Shown here piece after piece: positions 34,130 to 37,982 of a stretch of DNA of 37,982 bases (the stretch's first letter is position 1; every line of letters begins with the position of its first letter). Source of the DNA: an uncultured Methylophilaceae bacterium (GTDB lineage: Bacteria; Pseudomonadota; Gammaproteobacteria; Burkholderiales; Methylophilaceae); NCBI GenBank assembly GCA_903953055.1, contig CAJBIA010000137.1:1-37982 (forward strand), read 5' to 3'. Both the position numbers and the translations under genes were made by a program. Below the pieces are notes generated by a model. It was not told the origin of the DNA, made no database searches, and was given only the letters and a program-made list of their open reading frames with translations.

Positions 34130-36562
34130 CTACTTTAGCCTCAAGGCATTTAACACCACAATCAAAGAGCTTACCGACATTCCAATCGCCGCCATCCATG
34201 GGCTAATCAATCCTGTTGCGGCAAAAGGCAGGGCCACTAAGTTATAGGCGAGCGCCCAAATAAAGTTCTGCTTAATGATCGTGATCCCAAATCGACTGGT
34301 CACAATCGCATGCTCAATTTCCAATAAGTGCTCGGTCAACAGCACAACATCGCCTGTGGCACGTGCCATTTGCGTGCCACTGCCCATGGCAATGGAGACC
34401 TGCGCACCGGCGAGAACTGGGGCATCATTGATGCCATCCCCTACCATCGCGACCACCGCGCCTTGGCGCTGAAGCGTATAGAGGTAGCTTAACTTATCTT
34501 CTGGCGAAGCCGCTGCCTTCCAATCATCGACCCCAACCAGGGTTGCAAAATGTGAGACGGACTCTTCAGAGTCCCCACTGAGGATTGAGACCTGCAGGCC
34601 TTGGGCTTTTAACCGTGCTATTAATGCTTTTGCCTCTGGGCGAGCTTGATCCGCTAAAACGAAAGTGGCCAGCAATTGAGCCCCTTCACTCAACCAAACC
34701 ACCGTCGCACCAAACCAATCATCTTGGTCAAACGCTGTCGATACCGCTTGGTTTAATTTAGCATTTCCAAGTCGCAATTGCCGACCGGATACGATCCCCT
34801 CAACGCCCTGACCTGGAATATTTTTAACATTCGTCGCCAACTCCACAGGTTGATTGCCATGGGCGTTCAAGAATGCTTTTGCAAGGGCATGCTCTGAATG
34901 CTTTTCTAAGCTCGCAGCTAATTGCAAACAAGCTGCCGCATCTAATTGGGAATGGATGACCGTGTGCACTAAACTTAACTGGCCTAAGGTCAAGGTCCCC
35001 GTTTTATCAAAAACGAAATGGGTCACTTTGGCTAAGGTTTCTAATGCATGACCGCGTGTTAATAAAACACCCCGCGCGACTAAATGAGAGCCTGCCGCAG
35101 CAAATGCTGCAGGCGCAGCCAGGGAAAGCGCGCAAGGACAGCTAATGACTAAGACAGTGAGTACGATTTCTAAAATACGGTCTGGCGCAATTTGCCACCA
35201 GATCAGAGCGACCAGCAATACAATCATGAGTAAAGCCGTGGTGAAATAGGCGGCAACGCGATCGGCCGTCTCGGCGAGTTTTGGTTTTTCAGCTTGCGCC
35301 CGATCTAGCAATCGAGAAATCCCTGCCAGCATCGTATCTTCAGCGATGGCCGTGACTTGAATGGTCAGTGGACTTTCATAATTAATACTGCCTGCAAAGA
35401 CTTGGGCATTCAAGCTTTTAGCTAACGGCCTACTTTCCCCGGTGAGTAAGGACTCATCAACACTGCTCTCTCCCATCACGACAAGCCCATCCGCCGCAAT
35501 CGTCTCACCAGGTTTTGCAAGGATATGATCGCCCCGTTTTAGTTCCATCACGGGGACTAAGGTTTGGATTTCACCGTCGAGCTTGGTGGCCATGATAGGG
35601 GCTAGTCGCAATAAATTTTCCGAAGCTTCAATCGATTTTTCACGAGCATTTCGTTCTAGATATCGCGTGCCCAGTAAAAAGAAGACGAGCATCGTCAGCG
35701 TATCAAAATACACCACCCCTTGGCCGTGAACAGTTGCCCAAACGCTCCCAACAAAACCCGTCATCAGCCCTAAAGTAATCGGAACATCCATCCCTACCTG
35801 GCCATTGCGGATACTGCGCCAAGCTGATCGATAAAAAGGCCAAGCGGCATAGGTGATTGCTGGAATCGTGAGCACAAAACTAAACCATCTTAATAATTGT
35901 GCTGTCGCAAATTCTAAGCCTTGCGCTGGACCTGCATACAAAGCCACGGCAATCATCATGACTTGGCCGGCACTGAGGCCCGCCACTGCCAGTCTTCTAA
36001 AGTCTAATTTACGTTGTTGCTGACGCAAGGCGTCTTGCTGCTGGGCACTAAACGGATGCGCGTGATAACCGATTTTATTAATTTCGGCCAGAATTTGACT
36101 GAGCTTGATTTGTTTGTCGTTCCAACATATACGCGCGCGTTGCGACCCGTAGTTCACATTCACACTTCGCACCCCAATGAGCTGGGTTAGATGACGCTCG
36201 TTAAGCCAAACACAAGCCGCGCAAGTAATTCCTTCTAGAATCAATGAGGCTTCTTTGTAATCCCCATCACTATCAATCACAAAGCTTTTTTGCACTTCAG
36301 GATGATCATAAAGCGTGAGTTGACGGAGTTCGTCAGGCACAAGATCTTCTGCCGTTCTAGGGAGCTCGGTACGATGTTTGTAATAGTCTTCTAACCCATT
36401 CTCAACGATGGATTCAGCGACAGATTGGCAACCACGACAACACATGGGTTGAGAATGGCCAAAAATACTAGCAGAGAAGTTTAGACCGGATGGAACAGGC
36501 AAGCCGCAGTGAAAACATGCAATTTTGGATTGCTTTTGCTTCGACAGCTGATCTGACAGCAT
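34130..36562 (-). CDS. ccoI: Copper-translocating P1B ATPase CcoI, cbb3 oxidase assembly
   Basis: An 810-residue P-type ATPase. N-terminal CFHCGLPVP and CCRGCQSV lie in a cysteine-rich zone, then the metal-binding domain GITCAACVWLNE, the membrane motif ISCPCALSLAAP, the phosphorylation site DKTGTLT and the hinge VGDGINDAP. This long N-terminus is typical of CcoI/FixI, which supplies copper for the cbb3 enzyme. Start ATG 36562 is preferred; a GTG one codon earlier is equally possible. Confidence 0.95.
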   Translation of the reverse strand: MLSDQLSKQKQSKIACFHCGLPVPSGLNFSASIFGHSQPMCCRGCQSVAESIVENGLEDYYKHRTELPRTAEDLVPDELRQLTLYDHPEVQKSFVIDSDGDYKEASLILEGITCAACVWLNERHLTQLIGVRSVNVNYGSQRARICWNDKQIKLSQILAEINKIGYHAHPFSAQQQDALRQQQRKLDFRRLAVAGLSAGQVMMIAVALYAGPAQGLEFATAQLLRWFSFVLTIPAITYAAWPFYRSAWRSIRNGQVGMDVPITLGLMTGFVGSVWATVHGQGVVYFDTLTMLVFFLLGTRYLERNAREKSIEASENLLRLAPIMATKLDGEIQTLVPVMELKRGDHILAKPGETIAADGLVVMGESSVDESLLTGESRPLAKSLNAQVFAGSINYESPLTIQVTAIAEDTMLAGISRLLDRAQAEKPKLAETADRVAAYFTTALLMIVLLVALIWWQIAPDRILEIVLTVLVISCPCALSLAAPAAFAAAGSHLVARGVLLTRGHALETLAKVTHFVFDKTGTLTLGQLSLVHTVIHSQLDAAACLQLAASLEKHSEHALAKAFLNAHGNQPVELATNVKNIPGQGVEGIVSGRQLRLGNAKLNQAVSTAFDQDDWFGATVVWLSEGAQLLATFVLADQARPEAKALIARLKAQGLQVSILSGDSEESVSHFATLVGVDDWKAAASPEDKLSYLYTLQRQGAVVAMVGDGINDAPVLAGAQVSIAMGSGTQMARATGDVVLLTEHLLEIEHAIVTSRFGITIIKQNFIWALAYNLVALPFAATGLISPWMAAIGMSVSSLIVVLNALRLK

Positions 36563-36570
36563 CACTTAAA

Positions 36571-37368
36571 TTAATTACCTGCCACAGTGATCGGTTGTTT
36601 GAGCGCGTAATGCGCCTCACCCTTAACAATCTCTAAATCCGTCAACCAAAGGCCTTCATCAGCGAGTCGAACTGTCGCGTGATATTCCCCAGGCTTATTT
36701 TCTGAAAACTGAATGGTTTGATCATCAGCACTATTGGCCATCCGCCATAACTCCATGGTAACCGTCGCAGCAATAATGGGTTGGTGTTGTTTATCCATTA
36801 ATTTAATCACGACATTGGATCCTAGATTGTTCTTTAAAGCATCAAGCCCCTCAACAGTGACCTCCCATGCGAGATTTTTTTGCTGTTCAAGCTCTTGCAG
36901 ATGCGGCTCATAAAGCTTGTTTCTGTCATGCGGAATGACGCCTGGAAAGCCGGTATGGACCTGGCTGTTGGAAGGATTTGGCAGAATAAGACGCGCCAAA
37001 GAGTCTGGTAAGCCACGAGTAGAAATAGACAACAGCACGGCCATCAACAATACCAAACCAATAAAAAATGCGATCATTAACTTAGGCGCCCAATGCATGC
37101 TTTCTTTCTTTTTCTGCAGGCCCCCAAACACAATCAATAAGCCCGCATTGGCAAGATAAACCGCAAAGTGAATCGTGAGGACATCTCCCCCTGGCCAATG
37201 TTGAGCGCTATAAGCAAGGTAGGCAATAAACGGCAGGATGCCACTTAAAATGCCGGCCCAGAAGTTAGAAAGTCCGGCTTTGCGAACCACAAAAAACAAC
37301 ACGGCAGCAGCAACGATCCCCCCAAATAGAGTTTCTGTCATGCTGAGTTCATTCGCAAATATCGGCAT
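36571..37368 (-). CDS. ccoH: FixH/CcoH family protein with extra N-terminal membrane region
   Basis: A 265-residue protein. The part from about residue 95 is FixH-like: one helix (KLMIAFFIGLVLLMAVLL), then a periplasmic domain with GEYHATVRLADEGLWLTDLE. Three additional helices (about 13-30, 36-54 and 64-84) precede it, which ordinary FixH does not have. The start overlaps the ccoG stop by one base (TAATG), so it is translationally coupled. CcoH stabilises the cbb3 oxidase during assembly. Confidence 0.85.
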   Translation of the reverse strand: MPIFANELSMTETLFGGIVAAAVLFFVVRKAGLSNFWAGILSGILPFIAYLAYSAQHWPGGDVLTIHFAVYLANAGLLIVFGGLQKKKESMHWAPKLMIAFFIGLVLLMAVLLSISTRGLPDSLARLILPNPSNSQVHTGFPGVIPHDRNKLYEPHLQELEQQKNLAWEVTVEGLDALKNNLGSNVVIKLMDKQHQPIIAATVTMELWRMANSADDQTIQFSENKPGEYHATVRLADEGLWLTDLEIVKGEAHYALKQPITVAGN

Positions 37369-37982
37369 TATTCATGTTCTTTCGGGCTGTTAAAACTGGT
37401 TTCAATTTCCATATGTTCACCAGTAGACGCTCGGGTTATTTCAAACTCAAATTCATGGGTTTTTTCAGCCAGTTCATGACTTAAATTAATCTTAGCATTC
37501 ACAGCAAGGGCCTTCCCTGGACGCACTTTAATTTCTGGAATATTCCCCATGTCTAAAGCTTCATCAGGAATATGATGGACATGCACTTCATAAGTTTGTT
37601 CTGTTTCCGATTTATTCACGATATGAATTTGATATCGATTCCGCACAGTGCCATCAGAAAGCAAAACGTAAAGTGGTTGACGCACTTGTTGCACATTCAC
37701 TTCAGTGTCGCTACGTGTGCCAATGTTATAGAACAATACCGACGTCATTAACATCAACGCGCCTGCATAGCCCATCACTTTAAACCGCTTCCACATGACT
37801 TGAGGCGCATGCGGTTTTTCACTATCGACATTACGCTCTGAATCATAGCGAATGAGCCCGCGTGGGTAACCAACAGAATCCATGATGTTATCGCAAGCAT
37901 CAATACATAAACCGCAGGAAATACATTGATATTGAAGACCGTCACGAATATCAATGCCCGTTGGACAAACCTGAACACAGAA
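37368..37982 (-). CDS. ccoG: cbb3 oxidase accessory protein CcoG, C-terminal part
   Basis: The frame is open to the right edge, so 204 residues of the C-terminus are in view. Upstream of an internal methionine it reads CVQVCPTGIDIRDG and then CISCGLCIDACDNIM, the ferredoxin-like 4Fe-4S clusters of CcoG, followed by a membrane helix and a periplasmic immunoglobulin-like domain. CcoG acts as a cupric reductase in cbb3 assembly. Confidence 0.94.
   Translation of the reverse strand, partial: FCVQVCPTGIDIRDGLQYQCISCGLCIDACDNIMDSVGYPRGLIRYDSERNVDSEKPHAPQVMWKRFKVMGYAGALMLMTSVLFYNIGTRSDTEVNVQQVRQPLYVLLSDGTVRNRYQIHIVNKSETEQTYEVHVHHIPDEALDMGNIPEIKVRPGKALAVNAKINLSHELAEKTHEFEFEITRASTGEHMEIETSFNSPKEHE

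Noticed and set aside
1-37982. CRISPR arrays, rRNA, tRNA and intact insertion sequences
   Set aside because: Looked for by eye; no repeat-spacer pattern, tRNA-like fold with CCA end, rRNA segment or transposase gene was found.

Overview
The window looks like chromosomal DNA of a moderately low-GC betaproteobacterium. The gene orders M16 peptidase pair/rsmD opposite ftsY-ftsE-ftsX, rpoH, DUF971-ubiE-ubiJ-ubiB, miaB-phoH-ybeY-corC-lnt-glyQ-glyS-gmhB-plsC-M48 peptidase, and ccoG-ccoH-ccoI are of the type found in Burkholderiales and Nitrosomonadales/Methylophilaceae. The genus cannot be decided from the sequence alone. No rRNA, tRNA, CRISPR array or intact insertion sequence was recognised.

Layout. 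(1) 1-2.8 kb, minus strand: start of rsmD and a two-gene M16 zinc-protease pair, one subunit catalytic and one with the active site lost. (2) 2.8-13.2 kb: a block that separates the M16 pair from ftsY. It holds a BigR/SqrR-like persulfide-sensing ArsR repressor, an AhpD-like protein, two small or uncharacterised proteins (DUF3149-like, DUF302), a split YeeE/YedE (PmpA/PmpB-type) transporter, a second ArsR regulator, an ETHE1/Blh-type persulfide dioxygenase, a fusion of a CRSGxR sulfurtransferase-like domain with a type II-like sulfide:quinone oxidoreductase, a TauE/SafE exporter, a small methyltransferase, and a complete cytochrome bd oxidase (cydP-cydA-cydB-cydX). Two AT-rich palindromes lie at the two divergent promoters. 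The right edge carries perfect palindromes and a broken pentapeptide-repeat gene. (3) 13.2-18.97 kb: ftsY-ftsE-ftsX, an uncharacterised protein with a TonB-like membrane anchor, an MHS-family transporter on the other strand, and rpoH preceded by a CIRCE (HrcA) operator. (4) 19-23.2 kb: ccoS with a 33-residue membrane ORF downstream, DUF971, ubiE-ubiJ-ubiB, and a 32-residue membrane ORF; FNR/ANR-type boxes stand upstream of ccoS and of the 32-residue ORF. (5) 23.2-34.1 kb: a long plus-strand housekeeping run for tRNA modification, ribosome maturation, lipoprotein acylation, glycyl-tRNA synthesis, heptose and phospholipid synthesis. (6) 34.1-38 kb, minus strand: the ccoG-ccoH-ccoI assembly genes for cbb3 oxidase, with ccoG running off the window.

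How the genes fit together. The central block reads as a sulfide-tolerance module. Sulfide is oxidised to persulfide by the SQR fusion with electrons passed to quinone, persulfide is oxidised by the dioxygenase to sulfite, and TauE/SafE may export the product. Cytochrome bd, which is known to resist sulfide in other bacteria, can reoxidise the quinol when haem-copper oxidases such as the cbb3 enzyme (whose assembly genes are here) are poisoned. The nine plus-strand genes from the second arsR to cydX have no gap above about 42 bp, so the oxidase may be transcribed with the sulfide genes. The main candidates for undescribed biology are this arrangement, the domain fusion, the two tiny membrane proteins near FNR boxes, and the TonB-like protein behind ftsX.
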